Source: Pseudomonadota bacterium (GTDB taxonomy: Bacteria > Pseudomonadota > Gammaproteobacteria > Burkholderiales > Ferrovaceae). From it: 5,553 nt of DNA. The notes under the pieces are model-generated. The model did no database searches and was not told the DNA's origin. It was given only the letters and a program-made list of their open reading frames with translations. Of the stretch, positions 1 to 5,553 are shown one piece after another. The stretch lies in contig JAJZHV010000088.1 in NCBI GenBank assembly GCA_021804345.1, positions 1 through 5,553 on the forward strand. The letters are read 5' to 3'. The position numbers and the translations under genes were made by a program. Every line of letters begins with the position of its first letter. Within the stretch, counting starts at the first letter, position 1.

Positions 1-585
1 CCAAACGAAGAGTTCCTTGAATTTCAGACCGCTGAGATTCAGCGCACCCTTGTTGCTGAATTGGCCCAGGATATCCCGGTTGGCTTGCTGCCCGATGCCA
101 ATAGCCATGATATTGACCTTATGGGCTGTTTCTGCATTTTTACATTCGGCCGCCACCCGCTGCCAGTCATCATCGGTGGGCTCGCCATCCGACAACAGCA
201 TGATAATCGGCCGTTTATACGGAACCCCTGCAGTGCGCATCTGCTCCTTCTGTGCTTCAATTTCTTCTAGGGCAAACTTCATGGCTGTGCCGATGGGAGT
301 CAGACCACCCGCCACCAATTCAGGAGGGGTAAAATCCATGGCGTCCGTCCAGCTGCCCATGACCTCCACATCATTGTCCCCGCCAAAGGCAATCACCAGA
401 ACCCGCCCGCAACGGGCCGTGATGGGGTCGTTTTTGAGTTCGCTGGCCAGAGTCGCGAGCCCCTCATTGAGCAACCCCATCTTGTTTTCCTCCGCCATGC
501 TGCCTGAGCAGTCCAATACCAGCACCAGTGGCGCACGTTCGTCGCTGTTGTCGATCAGGGCTACGTCCGGAATCACATTCTCCAT
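1..585 (-). CDS. vWA domain protein, TerY/YegL-like (3' end cut by window edge)
   Basis: The frame runs from ATG at 585 leftward and stays open for 195 codons to the window edge, so the C-terminus is missing. An in-frame TGA lies just upstream of the ATG, and AAGGA sits about 6 bases before it as a Shine-Dalgarno, which fixes the start. The protein is cytoplasmic, with no signal peptide or membrane segment. It has a complete MIDAS metal-ion adhesion site: DCSGS at residues 25-29 (DxSxS), the Thr of LTPIG at 96, and the Asp of LSDGEPTDD at 133. The short N-terminal lead into the domain and the almost domain-sized length resemble the TerY/YegL group (COG4245), stand-alone vWA proteins that bind partners through a divalent metal. 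In other genomes TerY often sits with a PP2C phosphatase and a kinase. Any such partner would lie to the left, outside the window. The vWA fold is certain; the cellular role is not. Confidence 0.93.
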   Translation of the reverse strand, partial: MENVIPDVALIDNSDERAPLVLVLDCSGSMAEENKMGLLNEGLATLASELKNDPITARCGRVLVIAFGGDNDVEVMGSWTDAMDFTPPELVAGGLTPIGTAMKFALEEIEAQKEQMRTAGVPYKRPIIMLLSDGEPTDDDWQRVAAECKNAETAHKVNIMAIGIGQQANRDILGQFSNKGALNLSGLKFKELFVW

Positions 586-639
586 ATCCGTTCCTTGTGC
601 AAGTGTTCAGTGAATGTATGTTGCGATGGTCTCGTTTTC

Positions 640-648
640 ATTCTAACA
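640..648 (-). promoter_or_regulatory. Extended -10 promoter candidate for the vWA gene
   Basis: Read on the minus strand, TGTTAGAAT fits the extended -10 pattern TGnTATAAT with one mismatch in the hexamer. It lies 55-63 bases upstream of the vWA ATG, which would give a leader of roughly 47 bases. No convincing -35 hexamer is found at 16-18 bp, which is tolerable for an extended -10 promoter. This rests on motif matching only. Confidence 0.4.
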
Positions 649-706
649 GGAGCGCTGACGCCGTGTTGTGAGCAATGCGAAAGTTCTTCCGATGCTTGAT
701 GGATCC

Positions 707-720
707 TTGATCAGGGTCAA
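707..720. promoter_or_regulatory. FNR/ANR-type operator candidate (one mismatch)
   Basis: TTGATCAGGGTCAA matches the FNR consensus TTGAT-N4-ATCAA at 9 of 10 specified bases (the first A of the right half is G). It lies in the divergent region, about 110 bp before the chemoreceptor ATG (831) and about 120 bp before the vWA ATG (585), so it could serve either gene. I see no well-placed -10 at the class II distance on either side. The call is therefore of a binding site, not of a mapped promoter. The rest of the 586-830 intergenic stretch shows no gene I can support. Confidence 0.4.
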
Positions 721-830
721 TTTACTCAAATCCAGGGGCATCTTTCAAGAATTTGTGATTATTGCCGTTAATAGCCTGAGATGCTTCTGGATTCATCCCA
801 CATCCGTTGTTTACTGTCACGAGAGACCTC

Positions 831-2471
831 ATGAATCAATCCCCCTCTGGCTTTAGTTTACGCATGATCTTTTTGCTCATCTCCGGCACCGGCACCACGC
901 TAGTCCTAGCAGCCACCCTGTTTGGATTCTGGATGAGCTGGCACAGCATTCAGCTGTTTGACGCCGAAATGGGACGTTTTTCTAGGGAAGAGCGGCTGTT
1001 GGATCACTTGCAACAGGCCTTCGAAACCCAGAAGCAAGAGTGGACAGAGGTCTTACTGAAAGGCGCCCAACCCGAAGTCCTGGACAAACACTGGGGCGCG
1101 TTTCTGGCACAGGAAGCATTGGTCCGAAAAGACAGCCAGTTGTTGGCGGACCAGTTGCAGTTGCGGGGGCAGGAAGATTCCTTGCAGCGCGTCATACGCT
1201 TTGCGGGTGCTCATGAACAACTGGGCCAGGCTTACCGTGCCGGATTGCAGACTTTACGCGACACACATTTTGACACTGCCGCAGGGGAGCGGGCGGTGGC
1301 CACTCTGGCCCCACCAGCCAGCCAGATTCTTGCCCTGGCGCGGGACGACCTCATGACGCAGGCCGAGTCTGCCACTCATACGGCCACAGCCCAGGGCAGA
1401 TACGGGATCGGCCTTAGCCTGTCGCTGATTGGAATAGCGATTCTACTGGCCTTTGTCATCTATTTATGGCTGATACACCACTTTTTGGTTCACCCCTCAC
1501 GCCAACTGGTTTCGAGCCTGGAGTTTCTGGCGCGGGGCAATTTCACCCATTCCATCCACACCGGGTTAGCAGGAGAACTGGGACAAATCGCCCACAGCGG
1601 AGAAAAAATCCGGCGCGACCTGGGCACTCTCATCGCAGAGTTCAAGCAATCCACCCGCGCAGTCAGTGCTGCAGCTTCGGCCCTAGAGAAATCATCGACG
1701 CAGGTGGAACAAAGCTCGGTGCGCCAGTCCGGGATTGCGGCGACTGCGGTGGAGGCCATCGGCCAAATGCACCAGGGATTCAACAGCGTTGCCGCAAGCG
1801 CCTCCGAGTTGCGCCAACTCTCGCAGGTCAGCCTGAAACGGACCGAGCAGGGCAATGCCATGCTATCGGAATTGGTGGGGGAAATGAGTACCGTTGAAGG
1901 GGCCGTGGACGCCATCCGGGAGGTGGTTACCGACTTTGTGCAGAGCACCAAATCCATTTCCGGGATGACCCAGAAAGTGAAGGATATTGCCGAGCAGACC
2001 AATTTGCTGGCCCTGAACGCAGCCATCGAGGCAGCGCGAGCAGGTGAGCAGGGGCGGGGATTTGCCGTCGTTGCGGATGAAGTACGTAAACTGGCAGAAA
2101 AATCCGCCACGGCAGCCAGCGAGATCGATACGGTGACTCAGTCCATCAGTCAGCAGTCCAACAGCGTCGAGCTGGCCATCCAGAAGGGATTGGTGGCACT
2201 GAACAAAGGCAATGACGTCATGGAAAGCGTGGCCCAATCCCTGAGCGACTCGAATCAGGCAGTACACCGCTCAGACCAAGGAGTGGATCAGATCAACCGC
2301 GCCATCGAGCAGCAGCAAGCGGCAAGTCAGGGAATTGCAGAACAGGTGGAACACATCAACCGCATGGCGGTGGAAAATCGCCGAGCGCTAGAGAACATCA
2401 CTGCAGAAACACATTCGCTGGAAAATCTGTCCGCTTCCTTGCGCCTTGCCACAGAAAAGCTTGCGCTGTGA
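831..2471 (+). CDS. Methyl-accepting chemotaxis protein (transmembrane chemoreceptor)
   Basis: This 546-residue protein has classical receptor architecture. A short cytoplasmic N-terminus leads to membrane segment 1 at about 12-36. A mostly helical periplasmic sensor follows at about 37-190, probably a helical-bundle ligand domain with no recognisable signature. Membrane segment 2 is at about 192-216 and a HAMP-like linker at about 217-270. A long cytoplasmic coiled-coil hairpin makes up the rest. The hairpin tip at 386-424 ([21 protein letters not shown] onward to [14 protein letters not shown]) is fully conserved; this is the part that contacts CheA and CheW. The protein ends in KLAL, with no NWETF-type CheR/CheB tether. 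I chose ATG 831, which has GAGAG 5 bases upstream. An in-frame TTG at 807 would add 8 residues but lacks a ribosome-binding site. No che genes are adjacent, so this is an orphan receptor. The ligand is unknown; the upstream FNR-like box hints at oxygen or redox-linked expression. Confidence 0.96.
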   Translation: MNQSPSGFSLRMIFLLISGTGTTLVLAATLFGFWMSWHSIQLFDAEMGRFSREERLLDHLQQAFETQKQEWTEVLLKGAQPEVLDKHWGAFLAQEALVRKDSQLLADQLQLRGQEDSLQRVIRFAGAHEQLGQAYRAGLQTLRDTHFDTAAGERAVATLAPPASQILALARDDLMTQAESATHTATAQGRYGIGLSLSLIGIAILLAFVIYLWLIHHFLVHPSRQLVSSLEFLARGNFTHSIHTGLAGELGQIAHSGEKIRRDLGTLIAEFKQSTRAVSAAASALEKSSTQVEQSSVRQSGIAATAVEAIGQMHQGFNSVAASASELRQLSQVSLKRTEQGNAMLSELVGEMSTVEGAVDAIREVVTDFVQSTKSISGMTQKVKDIAEQTNLLALNAAIEAARAGEQGRGFAVVADEVRKLAEKSATAASEIDTVTQSISQQSNSVELAIQKGLVALNKGNDVMESVAQSLSDSNQAVHRSDQGVDQINRAIEQQQAASQGIAEQVEHINRMAVENRRALENITAETHSLENLSASLRLATEKLAL

Positions 2472-2473
2472 GC

Positions 2474-2527
2474 TCCCGCGAGGGCCAGACACCGCGCCCA
2501 GAGGGTTATGGGGCCAGCCTCGCGGGA
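2474..2527. terminator. Perfect 10-bp inverted repeat between convergent genes, possible terminator hairpin
   Basis: TCCCGCGAGG (2474-2483) is the exact reverse complement of CCTCGCGGGA (2518-2527). The 34-base loop could extend the stem by a GCC/GGC pairing past a 3-base bulge. It starts 3 bases after the chemoreceptor stop and lies 24 bases past the stop of the leftward small ORF, where a bidirectional terminator would be expected. Against this, neither strand has a T-tract after the stem (the plus strand continues AAAACG), so it is not a textbook intrinsic terminator. It could instead be an RNA-stabilising hairpin. Confidence 0.45.
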
Positions 2528-2551
2528 AAACGTGCCCGTATAATCGACCGC

Positions 2552-2644
2552 TTAGTGACCACTATGCCACTTTGACGTATCCAGCACGATCACCATCAAC
2601 GCAAAACCTACAATACACAGAATCTCCATCAGTACGATGTCCAT
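2552..2644 (-). CDS. Predicted single-span membrane microprotein (30 aa)
   Basis: A 30-codon ORF runs from ATG 2644 leftward to TAA at 2554-2552. It is preceded by GAGGAG (2656-2651) exactly 6 bases before the ATG, one of the best Shine-Dalgarno matches in the window. Residues 3-21 form a hydrophobic segment (IVLMEILCIVGFALMVIVL) containing one Glu at 7. The tail is short and polar (DTSKWHSGH). The sequence is therefore that of a one-helix inner-membrane protein of the size of small subunits or regulators of membrane complexes. I do not recognise the family. It resembles CydX/CcoQ-type small oxidase subunits only in size and topology, which does not assign a function. No partner gene is adjacent: the next gene downstream is the convergent chemoreceptor. 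Its expression could depend on the FNR-type palindrome about 215 bp upstream. The spacing and composition make translation likely, but conservation is untested. Confidence 0.6.
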   Translation of the reverse strand: MDIVLMEILCIVGFALMVIVLDTSKWHSGH

Positions 2645-2650
2645 TTCAGT

Positions 2651-2656
2651 CTCCTC
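2651..2656 (-). promoter_or_regulatory. Ribosome-binding site of the microprotein
   Basis: On the minus strand GAGGAG precedes ATG 2644 with a 6-base spacer (ACTGAA). This near-ideal site is the main argument that the 30-codon ORF is translated. Just upstream, TTCGAG occurs twice, 3 bases apart, and the second copy runs into this site. Confidence 0.6.
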
Positions 2657-2859
2657 GAAAGTCTCGAAGACGGTGTGATCCGTCACCTTATCGATCTGTT
2701 TTCACTGAATATTCACCTGACCGGGTATTGATTCGGCACTCAAAATCCCTTACAAATCAGAACCGGCCTCGTTCCCGTCAAACGTCTGACAGGGTCAGGG
2801 TTGCTGTCACCCCTGGCTGGCATCATCAGCCCATTCATTGTAGTCCCATCAAAATAAAA
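2657..2859. other. Intergenic stretch without a supported gene; possible leader of the microprotein
   Basis: These roughly 200 bases hold no ORF I would defend. On the minus strand they would be the leader of the microprotein. They contain an inverted repeat TGACAG (2787-2792) / CTGTCA (2804-2809) with an 11-base loop. A smaller one, GACGG/CCGTC, lies at about 2669-2684. A -10-like TACAAT (2842-2837, minus strand) is the only promoter-like element read leftward. A structured leader or a small RNA is possible, but nothing here identifies one. Confidence 0.35.
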
Positions 2860-2873
2860 TTGATATAGATCAA
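2860..2873. promoter_or_regulatory. Perfect FNR/ANR consensus operator
   Basis: TTGATATAGATCAA matches the FNR-family consensus TTGAT-N4-ATCAA at all ten specified bases and is AT-flanked, as real sites usually are. It lies about 150 bp before the preferred start of the methyltransferase gene and about 215 bp before the leftward microprotein. Its left half coincides with a -35 element read rightward, an arrangement that implies repression of the rightward promoter when the regulator is active. Read leftward, the -10-like TACAAT is 17 bp beyond the box, about 5 bp short of the class II spacing, so activation in that direction is less well supported. Related CRP/FNR proteins (ANR, DNR, FnrL) share this site, so the exact regulator is not determined. 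Confidence 0.65.
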
Positions 2874-2888
2874 AAAAATGGTTACAAA
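2860..2888 (+). promoter_or_regulatory. Sigma-70-type promoter candidate for the TPR-methyltransferase gene
   Basis: TTGATA (2860-2865, 5 of 6 to TTGACA) is followed after exactly 17 bp by TACAAA (2883-2888, 4 of 6 to TATAAT). Transcription would begin near 2895, leaving a leader of about 125 bases to TTG 3021. The -35 is embedded in the FNR-type palindrome, so the factor and RNA polymerase would compete for the same bases. Confidence 0.5.
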
Positions 2889-3007
2889 AGGGGTTGTGGC
2901 ATCGGAGGAGGCTCCCGCAGGAATCGGGCCATTCCCACCCCGGCAATGGGGTACCATGGCATCGAACTCCTTGGGTTCATTCACCGCCTATTCCTGGTTT
3001 CAACGTT

Positions 3008-3012
3008 GAGGA
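3008..3012 (+). promoter_or_regulatory. Ribosome-binding site deciding the TTG start
   Basis: GAGGA lies 8 bases before TTG 3021. The upstream in-frame ATG 2946 has no purine-rich site at a usable distance: AGGAA is 21 bases away and GGAGGAGG about 36. The site therefore favours initiation at 3021. Confidence 0.55.
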
Positions 3013-3020
3013 TTGCAACA

Positions 3021-4364
3021 TTGACGACTGACGCCCTCTTTGCATCGGCCCTTGAGGCTCACGAACAAGGAACGCTCGCGCTTGCCCTGAAGGGCTACCG
3101 CGAAGTACTGGCCCAATGCCCAGCGCATATCCAGGCACGACATCATCTGGGAATCCTGCTCCATCAAATGGGGCGCTCCGGGGAGGGCATCGACCTGATT
3201 CTGGAAGCGCTACAGGCGGACTCCTCCCAAGCTTCGCGCTTTAATGACCTGGGTAATATCCTTTGTGCCCTGAATCAGCACGACAAGGCGGTGTCAATGT
3301 TTGATCTGGCACTGCAACTTGATCCCTCTCCCCCCATGTTCTGGAACAATCTGGGGGTGGCGCTGTGGCAATCGCAACAACCCCAGCGCGCTGAAGCGGC
3401 TTTTTTGAATGCGCTGCAACGCGATCCAAACAATTTTCCGGCTACCCAGCACCTGGCCACCCTGCTGGGCTCCCAGGCACGGGAGGAAGAAGCCTCCTAT
3501 TACGCCTGCAAGGCCTACCTATACCCTCCCTTCCAGGAGAAATCACCCCGACTTCTGGGTATTGCCTGCTATCGCCTGGGCTTGATCGAGCAGGCCGCCC
3601 AATGGTATCGGGAATGGCTGGCGCAAGAACCAGACAACGCGATTGCACGCCACTATCTGGCAGCCTGCTCCCAAATGGAAGTGCCTGCTCAGGCGCCGGA
3701 TTCCTTTGTGGTGCGGCTATTTGATGAAATGGCGAACGAGTTTGATCATAAACTGGTCACCTGCCTAGACTATCATGGGCCCGAGTTGGCCCGAACCCTG
3801 ATTACCGGATTAGTGGCCGAAGCGCCTTCCCTGGTGATACTGGATGGCGGTTGTGGTACCGGGCTATGTGCCCCAGTGCTGGCCCCCTATGCCCGCCATC
3901 TGGTGGGGGTTGACCTGTCTTCGGGCATGCTGGAAAAGGCCCGGGCTCATCCCTGCTATCACCAACTGGTGCAGGCTGAATTAACGCACTACCTGAGCAC
4001 GAGCCCACTGCGCTTCGATTTGATCCTGCTGATGGAAACCATCATTTATTTCGGCGACCTGATCCCCCTTCTGCAAGCCGCCGCTGGCGCATTAGCCCCA
4101 TCGGGCCTGCTCGCTTTCACTGTCGAAATCTGGAAACCCGAGCAACAGTCGACGTCCGGTCAGAGTGGCCACAAGGGATATACCCTCTCGCCCAGCGGGC
4201 GGTACTGTCATGCGTCGGATTATCTGGAACAATGCCTGGAGGAGGCAGGATTTGAGGTGGTGCGGCGCCTTCCGGTGATATTACGCAAGGAGTTTTGCCA
4301 GGAAGTGGTTGGGCTGGGAATTACCGCGCAGCGCCGGGATTCGCAGCCCTTCAGCACAGCCTGA
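3021..4364 (+). CDS. TPR-repeat protein fused to a SAM-dependent methyltransferase (COG4976-like)
   Basis: From TTG 3021 the protein has 447 residues; the longer reading from ATG 2946 has 472. The N-terminal half consists of about six tetratricopeptide repeats (roughly 5-33, 39-67, 72-101, 106-135, a degenerate one at 140-168, and 175-204), a helical protein-binding scaffold. A linker with the motif FDEMANEFDHKL (234-245), typical of this fusion family, leads into a class I methyltransferase. Motif I is ILDGGCGTGL (273-282). The acidic ribose-binding residue lies in GVDLS (296-300), and the later strand is FDLILLMETIIYF (332-344). The protein should bind S-adenosylmethionine and methylate a substrate recruited by the TPRs; that substrate cannot be read from the sequence. 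It is probably cytoplasmic. TTG is preferred because it has GAGGA 8 bases upstream and the first TPR begins almost at once, whereas the extra 25 residues look unrelated. The peroxiredoxin gene follows after 84 bp, so co-transcription is possible. Expression may be oxygen-controlled through the FNR box over its promoter. Confidence 0.88.
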   Translation: MTTDALFASALEAHEQGTLALALKGYREVLAQCPAHIQARHHLGILLHQMGRSGEGIDLILEALQADSSQASRFNDLGNILCALNQHDKAVSMFDLALQLDPSPPMFWNNLGVALWQSQQPQRAEAAFLNALQRDPNNFPATQHLATLLGSQAREEEASYYACKAYLYPPFQEKSPRLLGIACYRLGLIEQAAQWYREWLAQEPDNAIARHYLAACSQMEVPAQAPDSFVVRLFDEMANEFDHKLVTCLDYHGPELARTLITGLVAEAPSLVILDGGCGTGLCAPVLAPYARHLVGVDLSSGMLEKARAHPCYHQLVQAELTHYLSTSPLRFDLILLMETIIYFGDLIPLLQAAAGALAPSGLLAFTVEIWKPEQQSTSGQSGHKGYTLSPSGRYCHASDYLEQCLEEAGFEVVRRLPVILRKEFCQEVVGLGITAQRRDSQPFSTA

Positions 4365-4448
4365 GGACTCGCAGTAAAATGGCAATGCAAGCGGCACAAA
4401 CGCTGCCCCTGCGTGTTGCGTTCCCATTAAGACCCAATGGAGTTCACC

Positions 4449-4994
4449 ATGAATCGGCTATTCCTCATTCTGGCAGTTTTTGCACTCGTGGCTCTGTGGG
4501 TGGTCCCCACAGGTGCGCGTGCCAATGACCTGCCCCACGTGGGGCAATTAGCCCCCCAATTTGCCCTGATGGATCAAAATGGCAAGATCCAGCATTTACA
4601 GGATTATCGTGGGAAATGGCTGGTCTTGTATTTTTATCCCAAGGATGAAACCCCGGGGTGCACCACAGAGGCTTGCGCCTTTCGGGATGATATTTTTAAG
4701 ATCCGCAAAATGAACGCCGAGGTATTGGGTGTGAGCATCGATGAGGCCAGCAAACATGCGGATTTTGCTCGCAATCATCATTTGCCCTTTCCCTTGCTGG
4801 CGGACACAGACGGGATCGTCGCAGCACAGTATGGATCGCTCACCAATGTACTGGGTTTCAAACTGGCCAAACGTCATACCTTCCTCATCAACCCAGAGGG
4901 CACGATCGAGCGGGTGTACGCACAGGTGGACGCCGATCACCATTCGGAACAAGTGCAGGCTGATCTGGCACAACTCCAACAGTCCAGCCATTGA
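4449..4994 (+). CDS. Exported BCP/PrxQ-type peroxiredoxin
   Basis: This is a 181-residue thiol peroxidase of the AhpC/TSA fold. Residues 1-25 form a Sec signal peptide: MNR, a long hydrophobic core, and cleavage expected after ARA. The mature protein of about 156 residues is the usual length of cytoplasmic BCP. The active site DETPGCTTEAC (67-76) has the peroxidatic Cys at 71 and a second Cys five residues later at 76. That spacing is the one seen in E. coli BCP, whose second Cys can act as the resolving thiol. The conserved active-site Arg is in RHTFLI (142). It should reduce hydrogen peroxide or alkyl hydroperoxides in the periplasm; its reductant is not encoded here. ATG 4449 is chosen because TGGAG stands 6 bases before it. 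The ATG 12 bases earlier overlaps that site and would only add MEFT. The gene lies 84 bp after the methyltransferase gene and 28 bp before the creatininase-family gene. Confidence 0.93.
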   Translation: MNRLFLILAVFALVALWVVPTGARANDLPHVGQLAPQFALMDQNGKIQHLQDYRGKWLVLYFYPKDETPGCTTEACAFRDDIFKIRKMNAEVLGVSIDEASKHADFARNHHLPFPLLADTDGIVAAQYGSLTNVLGFKLAKRHTFLINPEGTIERVYAQVDADHHSEQVQADLAQLQQSSH

Positions 4995-5022
4995 AGGCCC
5001 AGGATTGGATCAGCCCCGGCCA

Positions 5023-5553
5023 ATGCCCTCCTTGCTCACAAAAATACAGGCGCACTCCCTAGCGTTCTGTCTTGCTCTGTGGATTGCTTCCTCCCCAGCA
5101 GGGGCTGCCACGCCCGGAACCGCCCCATCCAACGAACTGGAGGAACTCACTTCCACGGAACTGCAGCAACGGATTGAGTCGGGTTCCACCACTATTCTCG
5201 TCCCCCTGGGAGGAACCGAACAAAACGGATCTCACATGGTTCTGGGTAAGCATAATGTCCGCGTTCGGATTCTCGCCGAAATGATCGCGCAACAGGTGGG
5301 GAATACGCTGGTTGCGCCCGTTATGGCCTATGTTCCCGAGGGAGACATCAACCCCCCCACTGCCCATATGCGCTACACCGGTACCTTATCCATCTCCCCG
5401 CCCGTTTTTGAAGGGCTCCTGCAAGGAACGGTGCAAAGCCTAGCGCAGCATGGATTTCGGCGCGTCATCTTTTTGGGGGATCACGGCGGTTATCAAGCGC
5501 TGCTCCAGAACCTAGCGCGCCGTTTAAATCAGGGTCCCATGAAGCACACCTCC
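5023..5553 (+). CDS. Exported creatininase-family protein with altered metal-ligand motif (3' end cut)
   Basis: The frame is open for 177 codons to the right edge; creatininase-family proteins usually run about 240-270 residues, so the C-terminus is missing. Residues 1-28 look like a Sec signal peptide (hydrophobic core LAFCLALWIA, cleavage near AGA-A), which is unusual for a mostly cytoplasmic family. The core motif VPLGGTEQNGSHMVLGKHN (60-78) aligns with PLGSxEQHGPHLPLxTD. The Glu is kept (66), the ligand His is Asn (68), and the ligand Asp is His (77). The later loop LGDHGGYQ (151-158) replaces the usual NGHGGN but keeps its His (154). Members of the family are metal-dependent amidohydrolases acting on creatinine or similar cyclic amides, and the substrate here is unknown. 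The start is not certain: ATG 5023 has a poor ribosome-binding site, while in-frame TTG 5005 (6 residues longer) has GAAGG 7 bases upstream. The gene is probably co-transcribed with the peroxiredoxin gene 28 bp upstream. Confidence 0.85.
   Translation, partial: MPSLLTKIQAHSLAFCLALWIASSPAGAATPGTAPSNELEELTSTELQQRIESGSTTILVPLGGTEQNGSHMVLGKHNVRVRILAEMIAQQVGNTLVAPVMAYVPEGDINPPTAHMRYTGTLSISPPVFEGLLQGTVQSLAQHGFRRVIFLGDHGGYQALLQNLARRLNQGPMKHTS

Noticed and set aside
17..613. Plus-strand frame of 198 codons opposite the vWA gene
   Set aside because: It is antisense to a frame with an intact MIDAS site and a good ribosome-binding site. Its own translation is rich in Ser/Pro/Arg and resembles no protein family.
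772..796. Very short minus-strand ORF in the vWA/chemoreceptor intergenic region (about 24 codons)
   Set aside because: It has no usable Shine-Dalgarno spacing, and the peptide is polar without any recognisable feature.
1490..2267. Long minus-strand frames inside the chemoreceptor gene
   Set aside because: They are shadows of the GC-rich coding sequence. The plus-strand frame holds the conserved receptor hairpin.
2446..2868. Plus-strand frame of 140 codons after the chemoreceptor
   Set aside because: It overlaps the chemoreceptor 3' end, has no ribosome-binding site, has a low-complexity Ser/Arg/Pro composition, and runs through the inverted repeat and the FNR-type palindrome.
2837..2873. 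Leftward class II FNR-activated promoter for the microprotein
   Set aside because: The -10-like TACAAT is 17 bp from the box instead of about 22, so the geometry is about half a helical turn off. I kept it only as a possibility.
2740..2946. Minus-strand frame of 68 codons crossing the FNR box
   Set aside because: It has no ribosome-binding site, spans a promoter and operator, and shows no recognisable protein pattern. I also checked this region for a tRNA-like fold and found no TPsiC-like or acceptor pairing.
2878..3009. Possible 43-codon leader ORF before the methyltransferase gene
   Set aside because: Its ATG lies upstream of the predicted transcription start and has no ribosome-binding site. 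The shorter internal reading from 2956 has only a weak one.
4375..4380. TAAAAT as a -10 for a separate peroxiredoxin promoter
   Set aside because: No acceptable -35 lies 16-18 bp upstream, so an independent promoter in the 84-bp gap is not supported.

Overview
The window is about 5.5 kb of ordinary-looking chromosomal DNA from a proteobacterium. The base composition is moderately GC-rich. The gene types (an inner-membrane chemoreceptor, Sec-exported proteins, a TPR-methyltransferase fusion, FNR-type operators) fit a gamma/beta-proteobacterial or Acidithiobacillia-like host. That placement is inferred from gene content only and is weak. No transposon, CRISPR array, phage gene, tRNA or rRNA was seen.

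Layout from left to right. A 5'-complete, 3'-truncated gene for a TerY/YegL-type von Willebrand factor A protein runs leftward off the edge (585 to 1, minus strand). A roughly 245-bp divergent intergenic region follows, with an extended -10 promoter candidate for the vWA gene and a one-mismatch FNR-type box. Next is a complete rightward methyl-accepting chemotaxis protein gene (831-2471). The gap after it contains a 10-bp perfect inverted repeat with a long loop. It also contains a 30-codon leftward ORF (2644-2552) with an ideal ribosome-binding site, which would encode a single-span membrane microprotein. A perfect FNR consensus palindrome (2860-2873) lies in the next intergenic stretch and overlaps a sigma-70-like promoter for a rightward gene. 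That gene encodes a fusion of TPR repeats and a SAM methyltransferase; it probably starts at TTG 3021 rather than ATG 2946. It is followed by an exported BCP/PrxQ-type peroxiredoxin (4449-4994) and, 28 bp later, by an exported creatininase-family protein (from 5023) cut by the right edge.

The last three genes point the same way and may be co-transcribed. The peroxiredoxin and creatininase-family genes are the closest pair, and both carry signal peptides, so they probably act in the periplasm. The two FNR-like palindromes suggest that the chemoreceptor and/or the vWA gene, the methyltransferase gene and possibly the small membrane protein respond to oxygen or redox state through a CRP/FNR-family regulator. 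I found no multi-gene defence or otherwise exotic system. The most distinctive items are the unlisted microprotein, the perfect FNR operator embedded in a promoter, and the creatininase-family protein with two canonical metal ligands substituted.
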